From Pseudomonadota bacterium (GTDB lineage Bacteria > Pseudomonadota > Gammaproteobacteria > Halothiobacillales > Halothiobacillaceae), in the NCBI GenBank assembly GCA_021801265.1, contig JAJYYE010000002.1:62001-126000 (forward strand): a stretch of 64,000 bases of DNA, given 5' to 3'. Made by a program: the position numbers and the translations under genes. Positions 27,063 to 36,931 of this stretch are shown one piece after another; the stretch's first letter is position 1; each line of letters begins with the position of its first letter. Below the pieces are notes generated by a model that was not told the DNA's origin, did no database searches, and saw only the letters and a program-made list of their open reading frames with translations.

Positions 27063-27988
27063 TCAGGCGCCTCTGTACTGTTTTGAACCAGCTTGAGAAA
27101 GAGCTCCTCCAGCCGATTGGTTTTGTTTTTCATGCGAAGTACTTCAATCCCATGGCCGCGCAGTACATCAAAAACCTCAGATAAGGATTGCTCTTTGGCT
27201 AAATCGATCTCAATGACTTCGGGTTCAATCAAACGCGCATCCATCACCGGTAAATGCGGCAGGGAATTCATGGGTTTATCGCAGTACAGAACAAAGGTTT
27301 CTTGCGCCACAGTACTTAATAAGTGCCGCATATTGGTATTTTCGATAATCCGTCCTTCATTAATAATGGCGATATTCCGACACAGCTGTTCGGCTTCTTC
27401 CAAATAATGGGTGGTGAGAATAATCGTAGTACCTGCTTCATTGATGTCGGTTAAAAATTGCCACATACCGCGGCGCAGTTCGATATCCACCCCGGCGGTC
27501 GGTTCATCGAGAATGAGCAGACGCGGTTCGTGTACCAGCGCGCGGGCAATCATTAAACGCCGCTTCATGCCGCCCGAAAGCTGGCGTGACATGGTTTTAC
27601 GCTTTTCCCATAAACCCAATTGCTTGAGCAGAATCTCGCTGCGCGCACGGGCTTTTTTCAGGGTTAAGCCATAAAAACCACCCTGATTAATCACCACCTC
27701 TTCCACCGGCTCGAACTGATTAAAGTTGAACTCTTGCGGCACGATGCCAATTTGCATCTTGACCCAGTTACGATCGACGTCTAAATCGTGACCAAATACC
27801 TTCACGAGGCCACTGGTTTTATTCACCAGTGAACACAACACGCCAATCGTGGTGGATTTACCTGCGCCGTTGGGGCCAAGCAGGGCGAAAAAATCACCGG
27901 GCTCAATGGTTAAATCAATGCCTTTAAGTGCCTCGGCACCACTGGCATAGGTTTTGGTGAGATGATGAATTTCAACGGCAGGAATCAT
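27059..27988 (-). CDS. yadG: ABC transporter ATPase, YadG-like
   Basis: Nucleotide-binding subunit of 309 residues: Walker A GPNGAGKST, Q-loop region IVPQEFNF, signature LSGGMKRR, Walker B LLILDEPTAGVD and H-loop TTHYLEEAE are all intact. A C-terminal stretch of about 80 residues follows, as in drug/polysaccharide-type exporters of the YadG group. It pairs with the overlapping permease gene. The same neighbourhood (yadG, yadH and a yadS-like gene) occurs in E. coli. Confidence 0.92.
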   Translation of the reverse strand: MIPAVEIHHLTKTYASGAEALKGIDLTIEPGDFFALLGPNGAGKSTTIGVLCSLVNKTSGLVKVFGHDLDVDRNWVKMQIGIVPQEFNFNQFEPVEEVVINQGGFYGLTLKKARARSEILLKQLGLWEKRKTMSRQLSGGMKRRLMIARALVHEPRLLILDEPTAGVDIELRRGMWQFLTDINEAGTTIILTTHYLEEAEQLCRNIAIINEGRIIENTNMRHLLSTVAQETFVLYCDKPMNSLPHLPVMDARLIEPEVIEIDLAKEQSLSEVFDVLRGHGIEVLRMKNKTNRLEELFLKLVQNSTEAPE

Positions 27989-28006
27989 AGTCGTTAGGTT
28001 TCGATA

Positions 28007-28621
28007 TTAAGAGGTTCGGGCAGCGGGCAGGTGCCAATGATAGACGATACCCAAGCCGCGCACGACCAAAGCCACCATAAAACCCGACATCAACGCAAGA
28101 ACCGGTTGATGCAACACAGTGGCAAACACCACATACACCACACCGCCCAGCAAGGCCGCGCTGGCGTAGATTTCCCGATGCAAGAGGAGCGGCGGCTCGC
28201 CCGCCAGCACATCGCGGATCAAGCCGCCAAACGCGGCAGTCATCATCCCCATAATGATGGCGATAAACGGATTGGTACCGCTGGCGAGTGCAATTTGCAC
28301 CCCCAGCACGCTAAATGCCGCCAACCCGACCGCATCGGCCCACAGCAACCAGGAAAGCCGCCGATGCACATACTGCAAAAAATAAAACGTGGCCAGCGCG
28401 CTGGCCACACAAATGGCAATGTACTCCCAGTGCAACACCCAAAATACGGGGCGCGCCAGAATCAAATCCCGCAGGGTGCCACCGCCGATGCCGGTGACGG
28501 TCGCTAAAATGGCAAACCCCATCCAATCCATCCCTTTACGCGCCGCAACCAATGCGCCGCTGATCGCAAAAACGATCGTGCCGAAATAATCCAAACCCCG
28601 CAATAAATCGGCAAGCACCAC
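28007..28621 (-). CDS. TRIC-type (UPF0126, YadS-like) cation channel family protein
   Basis: A polytopic membrane protein of two repeated three-helix units, each with the family motif: GIGGGTLRDLI in the first and FGGLIRDVL in the second. This is the UPF0126/TRIC family, whose structurally studied prokaryotic members are trimeric potassium channels. The GTG at 28621 has AAGGG upstream and gives 204 residues, the normal length; the track start at 28681 adds a polar stretch that fits nothing. It lies 18 bp upstream of yadG on the same strand and diverges from hemN. Confidence 0.88.
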   Translation of the reverse strand: MVLADLLRGLDYFGTIVFAISGALVAARKGMDWMGFAILATVTGIGGGTLRDLILARPVFWVLHWEYIAICVASALATFYFLQYVHRRLSWLLWADAVGLAAFSVLGVQIALASGTNPFIAIIMGMMTAAFGGLIRDVLAGEPPLLLHREIYASAALLGGVVYVVFATVLHQPVLALMSGFMVALVVRGLGIVYHWHLPAARTS

Positions 28622-28745
28622 AGTCGATATCCCTTCAAAAACAGAATCCCGAGAAAAACACTCAGACGAAGAACCCAACACAATTTGCTATTGTATGCGA
28701 ATGATTCACTGCCCCGCGCACCTGTTTTGTTTGTGAGAATACTTA

Positions 28746-30143
28746 ATGACTCATTCGCTACTCGCCAATGCCCGCTTGTTCGATCCCGATCTCATTCGTC
28801 GTTATGACAAATCCGGCCCACGCTATACCTCTTACCCTACGGCGGTGCAGTTTCACGATCAATTTGGCGAAGCCGAGTATCGATCCGCTGCCGAACGTTC
28901 CAATACGGCCGGTGGCCCGCTGTCGATCTACACCCACATCCCGTTCTGTGACACGGTGTGCTACTACTGCGCCTGCAATAAAGTGGTGACTAAAGACCGC
29001 AACCGCGCCCAACCGTATGTTGATGATGTGGTGAAAGAACTCGAATTACAGGGGCGATTATTCAGCGAAGGGCGCGTGGTTGATCAGCTGCACTGGGGGG
29101 GCGGCACACCGACGTTTTTATCCGATGCGCAAATGCACGACATTATGACCGCCACTGGACAGAATTTTCAGCTAAAAACCAACGACACCGGTGAATATTC
29201 AATCGAAATCGACCCGCGAGAAGCCGATGCCCACACCATCGCCGTGTTGCGTGAACTGGGGTTTAACCGCATTAGCTTGGGCGTACAAGATTTCGACGAG
29301 CGCGTGCAAGAGGCCGTTAATCGCATTCAAAGCATTGCGGAAACGCAGGTTGTGGTAGATGCCGCCCGCGCAGAAGGCTTTCATGGCGTGAGTCTGGATT
29401 TAATTTACGGCCTGCCCTTCCAAACCACTGATTCTTTTATGCGCACGCTCGATACCGTGATTGAGATGGCACCCGATCGGCTCTCGATCTTCAACTACGC
29501 TCACCTGCCCACCCGCTTCAAGCCCCAACGGCGCATCAATGCCACCGACCTTCCGAGTGCCGCCGAAAAACTCGCCATCTTGGGCGGCAGCATTGAACGC
29601 TTGCAGGACGCGGGCTATGTATTGATTGGCATGGATCACTTCGCCAAACCCAATGATCCGCTGGGGATTGCCCAGCGCAATGGCACGCTGCACCGCAACT
29701 TTCAGGGTTATTCGACCCATGCCGAATGTGACATGGTGGCGGTGGGCGTATCGTCGATCAGCCAGGTGGGTGGCGCATTTAGCCAAAATACCAAAGATTT
29801 GATGGCCTACCACGAAGCCGTTTCAACGGGGCGATTACCCATTGAGCGGGGTTATGTACTCACCCCGGAAGATCATCTGCGCCGATTTGTCATCAGCGAA
29901 ATGATCAGCCATTTTCATTTGGATTTTTCTGCCATAGAACAGCGTTTCGGCATTCACTTTGCCGAGCATTTCGCCGCCGCACTGACCGAACTTAACCCCA
30001 TGGTGGCCGATGAGTTGCTGCGACTCAACCCACAGTCGCTTGATGTGCTTCCGCGAGGCCGCCTCTTGATTCGCAATATCTGCATGGCCTTCGACGAATA
30101 CTTAAGCCCCGAGGGGGCGCAACGATTTTCAAAGGTAATTTAA
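28746..30143 (+). CDS. hemN: Oxygen-independent coproporphyrinogen III oxidase
   Basis: Radical-SAM enzyme of 465 residues that decarboxylates coproporphyrinogen III without oxygen in haem synthesis. The cluster motif C-x3-C-x2-C-x-C (CDTVCYYCAC) is preceded by LSIYTHIPF, which follows the opening KSGPRYTSYPTAVQF. The C-terminal HemN domain, with HLRRFVISEMI, is complete, so this is true HemN rather than the shorter HemW. No FNR-type box was recognised in the short divergent intergenic region. Confidence 0.96.
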   Translation: MTHSLLANARLFDPDLIRRYDKSGPRYTSYPTAVQFHDQFGEAEYRSAAERSNTAGGPLSIYTHIPFCDTVCYYCACNKVVTKDRNRAQPYVDDVVKELELQGRLFSEGRVVDQLHWGGGTPTFLSDAQMHDIMTATGQNFQLKTNDTGEYSIEIDPREADAHTIAVLRELGFNRISLGVQDFDERVQEAVNRIQSIAETQVVVDAARAEGFHGVSLDLIYGLPFQTTDSFMRTLDTVIEMAPDRLSIFNYAHLPTRFKPQRRINATDLPSAAEKLAILGGSIERLQDAGYVLIGMDHFAKPNDPLGIAQRNGTLHRNFQGYSTHAECDMVAVGVSSISQVGGAFSQNTKDLMAYHEAVSTGRLPIERGYVLTPEDHLRRFVISEMISHFHLDFSAIEQRFGIHFAEHFAAALTELNPMVADELLRLNPQSLDVLPRGRLLIRNICMAFDEYLSPEGAQRFSKVI

Positions 30144-30175
30144 CAGACGGCGACATCCATGGCGGTCAATGACCG

Positions 30176-31126
30176 CTAATTGCCACTCACGCCGAACCGG
30201 CGGAAATACCCCATCACCCGATCCGACAGCCCCGTGAGGAGTGGCTTGACGGACTGGGCGACCGAATGCCGCTTTTGAAGCTCGGGTTGGGTTTGCAACA
30301 CGTGGTGGTAATCCAGCGCCGACTGCACGTTTTTCACAAAGGTACCAACATGCCCCGGCTTGGGGTGGAAGCGGAACACTTGGCCCTGGTTAATCAGCTC
30401 AACCAACAATTCATAATCACGCAACTGAGTCAGCACAATCGTGACCAATTGCGGGTGCGATTGTTTGAGTGCCTTAATTGCGCCCACATGGCTTGCTTGG
30501 CCATCCTGCACATCGGTAACAAGCACACCAATGTTCTGCGTACTCAGTAGCTCCAGTGCTTCATCCAAATTTCGCGCCCAATGCAGCGGGTTATTCGGTG
30601 GCGTAGCACGTTTGACCAACTCATACGCCGCAGGGTCACGGTCAAGCAGCAAAATGCCGGGGCATGCTTCCGGCACCTCGGCGACCTCGGCCATCACGGG
30701 ATTCTGGCCGGACTGCGCCCGCCGCGCAGCAGCGGTAAAGTTTAATTCAGCGACATGCGCCGCGGCCCGTACATCGGCGCGAATCTGTTCGGTATCCCAC
30801 GGTTTCTGCAAAAAACGGAAAATCTCACCTTCATTCACCGAACCGATCACAGCGGCGAGATCTGCATAACCCGTCAACAGTAAACGCATCGTATGAGGGG
30901 ACGCCTCACGAATACCACGTAGCACTTCGACGCCCGGCATCATCGGCATGCGTTGGTCAGAAATCACCACCGCCACAGGCTGCGCCTGGACAAGGCGAAT
31001 GGCTTCATGGCCATCGTCGGTGGTTAGCACATTAAATTCATTGCGGAACAACATCTTAAGTGACCGCGTAATCCGCGTCTCGTCATCGACCAATAATAAA
31101 GTGGGTTTGAGATTGTGATCAATCAT
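30176..31126 (-). CDS. Response regulator with two receiver domains and no output domain
   Basis: The first receiver domain (residues 8-125) is complete: LLLVDDE, phospho-accepting aspartate in ISDQRMP, LLTGYAD and the lysine in LQKPW. A second receiver-like domain (about 170-290) keeps the fold (LLLDRDP, LVTDVQDG, VLTQLRD, FHPKPG), but its region around the phosphorylation site is poor. No DNA-binding or enzymatic output follows. It lies 24 bp after the histidine kinase gene, so the kinase is its likely phosphodonor. The ATG has GAGGAA upstream. Confidence 0.88.
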   Translation of the reverse strand: MIDHNLKPTLLLVDDETRITRSLKMLFRNEFNVLTTDDGHEAIRLVQAQPVAVVISDQRMPMMPGVEVLRGIREASPHTMRLLLTGYADLAAVIGSVNEGEIFRFLQKPWDTEQIRADVRAAAHVAELNFTAAARRAQSGQNPVMAEVAEVPEACPGILLLDRDPAAYELVKRATPPNNPLHWARNLDEALELLSTQNIGVLVTDVQDGQASHVGAIKALKQSHPQLVTIVLTQLRDYELLVELINQGQVFRFHPKPGHVGTFVKNVQSALDYHHVLQTQPELQKRHSVAQSVKPLLTGLSDRVMGYFRRFGVSGN

Positions 31127-31150
31127 GTCGGGTTCCTCGGTAATCGCCTC

Positions 31151-32524
31151 TTAAGCTGAACGGGCCAATACGGGCTCATCAGTCAATAATTCTTCAGGGG
31201 GTGAGGGCATCCGTGCGGTGGGGGTATCTGGAGTACTTTGGGTGGTAGGGCTTGTTATCGGCAGACTAATTTCAAAACGGGTGCCCACGCCTTCTTTGGT
31301 GGCCAGGCGAATATCTCCGCCGTGATCTTTAATAATGCGATAACTGATCGATAAACCCAGCCCCGTGCCTTCACCGACTTTTTTTGTGGTGTAGAACGGT
31401 TCAAAAATGTGCGCCACATGCGCAGCGGGAATACCACTACCGTTATCTTCAATACTGATGCATGCAAATTCACCGCGCGTATAGGTACGAATCAAGAGCT
31501 TGCCTTGATCGTGGTCAATGGCTTGGGCGGCGTTGGTCATCACGTTGAGTAGCACTTGATTAATCTGGGATGGCGAACAGGGCACGCGAGGAATGGGCTC
31601 GAAACGTTTTTCTATGGTGACTTTATTTTTGAGGTGGTGGTACCCCACCGTGAGTGCAGTTTCGATGTTTTCGATTAAATCCACCTGATCGGTGGCCGCA
31701 CGATCGACCCGGGAAAAATTCTTCAAGCTCAACACAATGTCGCTGATTTGTTTTAAGCCGAATCGCGCGTCGTTAAACAGCTCGGTTAAATCGGCCAAAT
31801 CGCTCACCGCATCAAAATCTTGCCGAATCGCGGCAATCGTCTGGATACGTCCTTCTATATCGTGTGGTTCTGCCGTCTCGCTTAACAGCCCTTCAAACAA
31901 CCCATCGTATGCCTCGACCAGCGTGTGAATCTGGCCAAGCATTTCTTCAGCCATTTGCACGTTATTCCCCACATAACCCAGTGGCGTATTAATTTCATGC
32001 GCCACGCCAGCCACCATCTGCCCCAAGGCGGCCATTTTTTCGGACTGCACCAAGTGCGCCTGCGAGGCTTTAATTTCTTGATTCGCATGGGCCAATGCCT
32101 GATTTCGTTGACCTAAACGCTGCTCCACCAATTTGAGCACATCGGCCACATAGCCCAAACCCGCATAGCGACCATCGACTTCAACAAACACAAAGTCCTC
32201 GATAATGGGTGTGCGAATTTGGCTCGTCACCGCAGAAATAACCTTGGTCGTGGATTCAGCCAACGAAACAATAATTGGCAGCGGATTCATAAAATTATGG
32301 ATCGGCCGTTTGCCGTATAAATCGCGGGAGTATTTGTTCAGTAACAACTCCATTAAGGCGTGGCGACTCATCAGGCCAATCGGTCGATGATCTTCATCCA
32401 CGATGGCCAACGACAACATACGTTCAAAGCCGCCTGCCTGAAAACGCTCGGTAACTGCAGTGAGCGACATATCTGCAGTGAGGGGGGGAACGGGATCAAG
32501 CAGCGCACGCAAAGGGGATGACAT
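31151..32524 (-). CDS. Soluble histidine kinase with CBS-like N-terminal input domain
   Basis: 457 residues without membrane segments. Residues 1-150 form a CBS-like domain (RPIGLMSRHALM, ... IHNFMNPLPIIV, ... DFVFVEVDGRYAGLGYV). A short coiled coil comes next, then the HisKA helix with MVAGVAHEINTPLG and a HATPase domain with N box (NVMTNAAQAI), IEDNGSGIP and GTGLGLSISYRI. All catalytic boxes are intact. The same N-terminal domain occurs in the SiaA-like phosphatase at about 37.2 kb. It lies between comEC and the double-receiver gene. The ATG at 32524 and the GTG at 32533 are both possible starts. Confidence 0.88.
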   Translation of the reverse strand: MSSPLRALLDPVPPLTADMSLTAVTERFQAGGFERMLSLAIVDEDHRPIGLMSRHALMELLLNKYSRDLYGKRPIHNFMNPLPIIVSLAESTTKVISAVTSQIRTPIIEDFVFVEVDGRYAGLGYVADVLKLVEQRLGQRNQALAHANQEIKASQAHLVQSEKMAALGQMVAGVAHEINTPLGYVGNNVQMAEEMLGQIHTLVEAYDGLFEGLLSETAEPHDIEGRIQTIAAIRQDFDAVSDLADLTELFNDARFGLKQISDIVLSLKNFSRVDRAATDQVDLIENIETALTVGYHHLKNKVTIEKRFEPIPRVPCSPSQINQVLLNVMTNAAQAIDHDQGKLLIRTYTRGEFACISIEDNGSGIPAAHVAHIFEPFYTTKKVGEGTGLGLSISYRIIKDHGGDIRLATKEGVGTRFEISLPITSPTTQSTPDTPTARMPSPPEELLTDEPVLARSA

Positions 32525-32565
32525 CAGGAGCACTCACTGAGTTTTAGGAAGCGTGTACCCTAGAT

Positions 32566-35058
32566 TTATTTCATGACAATTTCATGATGAGCGGTCGACT
32601 TAACCCGCCACGCAAACGGCCATTGCTGTGGGCGGTATCCACGAACCTGCCCGTTGAGCAGTTCAAGCGCGCCCATATTTTCGGTATTCAATACCGCAAT
32701 CCCCGCGTCGTGATACCGCCGTACCACCGACGGATGCGGATGGCCAAATTGATTGAGTGCACCCGCGCTAATCAGGGCAATACGGGGCTGAACTGCGGCT
32801 AAAAATTCAGGAGAAGATGAGGTTTTCGAACCGTGATGCGGCACATATAACCAATCGGATTTCAGCACATGACGGCTAATCAAATCCCGCTCGGCACGCG
32901 CTTCAATGTCGCCGGTTAACAGCAAGCTGCCGCTGTGATCTTGCACCTGTAACACGCAAGAGCGGTTGTTATCACCCGTGTCTTCATCCCAACCCGCTCG
33001 AGCCTGATACAGTGTGAAACGCACGCCATCCCACACCCACTCCCTGCCATCTTCACAGGGTTCTGACGGCATTTCTCCCAACGGCTGACCGCTGATTACA
33101 GGCGTAGCGGGATATGCCTTTAGCACGCGGGCCAAACCACCCGCATGATCACGGGCATGATGGCTAATCACAATCTGATCCAGCCTACCAGCGTGCAACG
33201 CGCGCAGGGCGGGCAGCACCGTGCGCTCCCCCGCATCGCTCGCACCAAAAGCGGGCCCTGCGTCATACAGTAGCGTATGCCGCGCGGTCTGAATCACGAC
33301 CGCCAACCCCTGCCCCACATCAAGCAACCAACTATGCGCATGTCCCTGTGCTATCGTCGCAGGCCGATACAACACGGTAGGCAAACACAAGAGCAGCCCC
33401 CAATAGCGCGCCGGCCACGTGCGCGGCATCAACAGCCAAGCAATGCCCACGACCGCCAACCCAATAGACCAGCCTACCGGCGCCGCCACTTGGCTCGGGG
33501 GAAAGCCGTGCTCCAGCCAGGCCAATACCGAAAACAAACCCTGCGATAACAGGTTAATCAGCCCCATGATCGCGCTCGCCACGGCGGGCAGCCAGGTGAC
33601 GAATACCATCACCAGCAGTGCCAGGGGGGTAATCACGAACGTAATCAGCGGTACCGCCAATAAATTTGCCGGTAGTGACGACCATGCCACTCGATCAAAC
33701 ATCCACCAAACCCACGGCAACAAAGCCAAGGTCAAAATAATTTGCAGGCGCAGGCCATCACGCCAAAAATGCAGCACAGGGCGATGCTGTAGCCACAACA
33801 GCATAATCAGCACCGCACCAAACGATAACCAAAACCCTGCTGTGAGCACACCAAACGGTTCAAGCAACACCACGCCCATCAGTGCGACCAACCACAAATC
33901 GAGTAACCGCCAAGGCCGCCCCAACAGCAAACCCATCAACAGAATGCTCATCATAAACGCGGTGCGCTCAGTGGGCACCGACATGCCCGCCAGCAAGGCA
34001 TAACCCCACGCCGCGATGACCGCCACACCGGCTGCCACTTGTCGTGCAGGCAGGGCTTCACAAAAGCGGGTTCGCGCCCAAAGCCCACCCGCCAGCCAGG
34101 CAAACAACCCGGCCACCATGCCCACATGCAGGCCAGAAATGGCCAGTAAGTGATTGGTCCCTGTCGACAGCAAAGTTTCCCAATCGGCTTCACCGAGAAA
34201 ATCGCTATCCCCCATGGTGAGCCCCAACAACAAACCCCGACCCCGATCAGGCACACCGTTCGTTTCGGAGATGCGCAAGAGATCAGCACGCCACTGCGAC
34301 CGAATCGCGGCTAGATGGGCGACAAATCCCGCACCCACCTGCGCCACCGGTTCGGGCGCCCCCCGAACGCTGCCCGTGGCGACAATGCGCTGCGAAAATA
34401 ACCAGCGTTCATAGTCAAAACCGCCGGGATTCACGCTGCCATGGGGTGGCTTTAACCGCACATTGAACAGCCAAATCTGCCCACCGCGATAATCCAGGGG
34501 AGTACGGGCATAATCGCCCACGCGCAGGCGCTGCCCCGGCTGGAAACTTTGGCAGGCCGCCGCACTGGCTTCGTGTTCGACACGGTTAATGCTCAAGAGG
34601 AGTTGTTGCGCGTTGGCGCCGGGGCGGGGCAAGCCCTCAATCGTTGCGATAATGCGGCAACTGAGCGGCGCGGCCGATGGCGGTGGCACGCTGCGCACAA
34701 ATTCGCTGATATGCGCTAACGACCACCCCAAACCACTCAGTAATGCCAGAAAAGGGATGAGCCAATGCCAAAAATGCGCAATAGCGGGTTGTTGCTGAAT
34801 GCGAATAATCAGCAGAATCAGCAACCCCAAATTTAATACCGCCACAGGAACGGTCAGTAAATAGGTTTCGTGGACAAGCCACTGGAGCGCGGTGGCAAGC
34901 CCAGCGGTGAACCTCAAGCCAAGTTCAGGCCAACCCACAGGCACACCCATCGGCGCCCACGGCCAGAGCCACGCCAGTAACGCGCCTGAACACCAAGTCA
35001 CCAACCAAAACGAATTGAGATGTTGGGTATCAGTTGCCTGTGCGGGGATCACGTTCAT
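32566..35058 (-). CDS. comEC: DNA internalisation competence protein ComEC/Rec2
   Basis: Inner-membrane channel that takes up single-stranded DNA in natural transformation. Its 830 residues show the N-terminal membrane/OB part, the competence domain with many helices (LLAISGLHVGMVAGLF is the family signature) and a C-terminal metallo-beta-lactamase domain (LLDVGQGLAVVI, ISHHARDHAGGL, LLTGDIEARAE, PHHGSKTSSSPEFL). In the metal motif the second position, H or D in most relatives, appears to be alanine. It starts 18 bp after cheR and ends about 40 bp before the histidine kinase gene, an unusual setting for comEC. Confidence 0.94.
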   Translation of the reverse strand: MNVIPAQATDTQHLNSFWLVTWCSGALLAWLWPWAPMGVPVGWPELGLRFTAGLATALQWLVHETYLLTVPVAVLNLGLLILLIIRIQQQPAIAHFWHWLIPFLALLSGLGWSLAHISEFVRSVPPPSAAPLSCRIIATIEGLPRPGANAQQLLLSINRVEHEASAAACQSFQPGQRLRVGDYARTPLDYRGGQIWLFNVRLKPPHGSVNPGGFDYERWLFSQRIVATGSVRGAPEPVAQVGAGFVAHLAAIRSQWRADLLRISETNGVPDRGRGLLLGLTMGDSDFLGEADWETLLSTGTNHLLAISGLHVGMVAGLFAWLAGGLWARTRFCEALPARQVAAGVAVIAAWGYALLAGMSVPTERTAFMMSILLMGLLLGRPWRLLDLWLVALMGVVLLEPFGVLTAGFWLSFGAVLIMLLWLQHRPVLHFWRDGLRLQIILTLALLPWVWWMFDRVAWSSLPANLLAVPLITFVITPLALLVMVFVTWLPAVASAIMGLINLLSQGLFSVLAWLEHGFPPSQVAAPVGWSIGLAVVGIAWLLMPRTWPARYWGLLLCLPTVLYRPATIAQGHAHSWLLDVGQGLAVVIQTARHTLLYDAGPAFGASDAGERTVLPALRALHAGRLDQIVISHHARDHAGGLARVLKAYPATPVISGQPLGEMPSEPCEDGREWVWDGVRFTLYQARAGWDEDTGDNNRSCVLQVQDHSGSLLLTGDIEARAERDLISRHVLKSDWLYVPHHGSKTSSSPEFLAAVQPRIALISAGALNQFGHPHPSVVRRYHDAGIAVLNTENMGALELLNGQVRGYRPQQWPFAWRVKSTAHHEIVMK

Positions 35059-35076
35059 ACCCCTACGTTCCGGCCT

Positions 35077-35880
35077 TTAGTTTTTTAGCCGAAAAGCCAT
35101 CCCGCCGCCCGGCAAGCGCTCAATGGTAAAACGTTCACTCAATTGCTGCACCGATTCGGATGCGCCCAAAATCAGAACACCATTGGGCTGAAGCGCATTG
35201 GCCAATTGTTCAATGATTTTCATCTTGGTTTCCCGCGAAAAATAAATCAGCACGTTGCGGCAAAAAATGAGATCGAACCGACCCAGCGCCGACACAGGAT
35301 CCAAAAGATTCGCAACTTGGAACCGAACGCGCCGCGTGATTTCACTTTTCAGTTGCCAACCGTGTTCTACCCGGTCAAAAAATTGGTGTTTGCGGGCTGC
35401 CGATAACCCCCGCCCCAGCGATAAATCATCGTACATACCCAATTTTGCCTGTTCCAAAATACGGGATGACAAGTCGGTAGCCACGATTTCAACCGGGAAA
35501 GGCAGGTTCCTTTCACTGGCTAACATACTGATGGAATAAGGTTCCTGCCCCGAGGAACAAGCCGCCGACCAAATGCGCACTGAACGCTTCCGCGCGGCCT
35601 CGGCTTCGGGTAAAAACACATCACGCAGTGCGGCAAAGGGGTACTCATCCCGAAACCAGAGAGTTTCATTGGTGGTCATCGCCTCAATCACCGCTTTTTC
35701 CAGCGCGGGTTCATGGCGATGGAGCAGCCGTTCCACCAACTCATCCATCGAGGGAATCTGCAGCTCGCGTAACACGCGGCTCAAGCGGGTTTCAACCAGA
35801 TACCGCTTATCGACACTGAGCAGAATGCCACTGTGTTGCTCCAACAGCGCGCAGAATTTCTGATAGTGCTCTGGGCTCAT
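35077..35880 (-). CDS. cheR: Chemotaxis protein methyltransferase CheR
   Basis: SAM-dependent enzyme that methylates glutamates of chemoreceptors. The 267-residue sequence has the N-terminal helical domain and the SAM domain, with TTNETLWFRD, IWSAACSSGQEPYSI, VATDLSSRIL and FDLIFCRNVLIYFS, all standard for CheR. It directly follows cheV (2 bp gap). No CheB, CheA or CheY gene is seen in the window. Confidence 0.97.
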   Translation of the reverse strand: MSPEHYQKFCALLEQHSGILLSVDKRYLVETRLSRVLRELQIPSMDELVERLLHRHEPALEKAVIEAMTTNETLWFRDEYPFAALRDVFLPEAEAARKRSVRIWSAACSSGQEPYSISMLASERNLPFPVEIVATDLSSRILEQAKLGMYDDLSLGRGLSAARKHQFFDRVEHGWQLKSEITRRVRFQVANLLDPVSALGRFDLIFCRNVLIYFSRETKMKIIEQLANALQPNGVLILGASESVQQLSERFTIERLPGGGMAFRLKN

Positions 35881-35882
35881 CC

Positions 35883-36839
35883 CTACACCGATTCTGCCAA
35901 ATGTTTTGGTCGATTCTTGAGCGCTTCGGCCACAACCCGAGCCAGATCATCGGGATGAAATTTCGCAATGAACCGATCCGCCCCCACGGATTTCACCATG
36001 GTCTCGTTAAACACACCACTTAATGAGGAATGCAGAATAACGTACAGCGATTTGAGCCGCGCATCGCGCCGGATCTGCGTGGTAAGCGCATAGCCATCCA
36101 TAATCGGCATCTCAATGTCCGAGATCACTAAGGCGACGCGATCCAACTGCTCCGGTGACTCGTCGGCCCAGCGGCGCAAGAGATCAAAAGCCTCCTTACC
36201 ATTCGTGGCCAGCACTGTTTCCAGCCCCATTTGCTTCAACGTATTGCGTACCTGATTGCGGGCAACCAATGAGTCGTCCGCAACCAGGGCAATGCTGTCC
36301 GTCGCTGCCAATCCGCGCACATCGTGCAACACATCGGCAGAAATCTCTTCTTTGGCGCCAACCACTTTCGAAAAAATCTGTTCCACATCAATGATTTCAA
36401 CCAAAACCTGATCAACGCGCGCCACAGCCGTTAAAAAGTTGGAGGTATTGGTCCCCGTCGGCGGCGGCATCACCTCTTTCCATGAAAGATTCACGATGCG
36501 ATCGACTGAATGCACCAAAAATCCCTGTACCGCCCGGTTGTATTCGGTAATGATCACAAAGGATTCAGCGACCTGCTCCGGCGTCATGCGGGGATTGCCA
36601 ATGGCATCCGATAAATCAATAATCGTCATCGTATGACCACGCACATCTGCAATACCGCGCACCGACGAAGCCGCTTTGGGTACCTCAGTGAGCTTGGGGC
36701 AACGAATCACCTCACGCACTTTGAAGACATTGATGCCAAAACGTTGGTCATCACCTAAACCGAAGACCAGCAACTCAAGGCGATTATGCCCAGCAAGCTG
36801 GGTGCGGGAATCGACTGAAGACATCACATCTTTTTTCAC
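35883..36839 (-). CDS. cheV: Chemotaxis coupling protein CheV (CheW domain plus receiver)
   Basis: 318 residues: a CheW-like coupling domain (about 20-170, with FGINVFKVREVI and RGIADVRGHTMTIIDL) followed by a receiver domain (about 185-310). The receiver keeps the acidic pair VADDS, the phosphorylation aspartate in ISDIEMPIMDGY, and the lysine in IAKF. CheV links chemoreceptors to CheA and may act as a phosphate sink. It is the first gene of a close-packed row cheV-cheR-comEC-kinase-regulator, and a perfect sigma-28 promoter lies upstream. The GTG start at 36839 is followed by an alternative ATG at 36824. Confidence 0.95.
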   Translation of the reverse strand: MKKDVMSSVDSRTQLAGHNRLELLVFGLGDDQRFGINVFKVREVIRCPKLTEVPKAASSVRGIADVRGHTMTIIDLSDAIGNPRMTPEQVAESFVIITEYNRAVQGFLVHSVDRIVNLSWKEVMPPPTGTNTSNFLTAVARVDQVLVEIIDVEQIFSKVVGAKEEISADVLHDVRGLAATDSIALVADDSLVARNQVRNTLKQMGLETVLATNGKEAFDLLRRWADESPEQLDRVALVISDIEMPIMDGYALTTQIRRDARLKSLYVILHSSLSGVFNETMVKSVGADRFIAKFHPDDLARVVAEALKNRPKHLAESV

Positions 36840-36931
36840 GGCACTGCTCTATAGTTAAGAATTTTGTGGACGAAGTTTACCGTTCTTTTCAGCCGTAATC
36901 TCTGCTCAACGATAAACATCAAGTTTTAGCC

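Noticed and set aside
28031-28507. 158-codon plus-strand ORF
   Set aside because: Antisense shadow of the TRIC-type channel gene; rich in histidine and glutamine from the reverse of hydrophobic codons.
28682-28745. FNR or similar box before hemN
   Set aside because: No TTGAT-N4-ATCAA-like palindrome is present in the short divergent gap.
30162-30176. Terminator hairpin between hemN and the regulator gene (GCGGTC/GACCGC)
   Set aside because: A 6-bp stem with no T run on either side; too weak to call.
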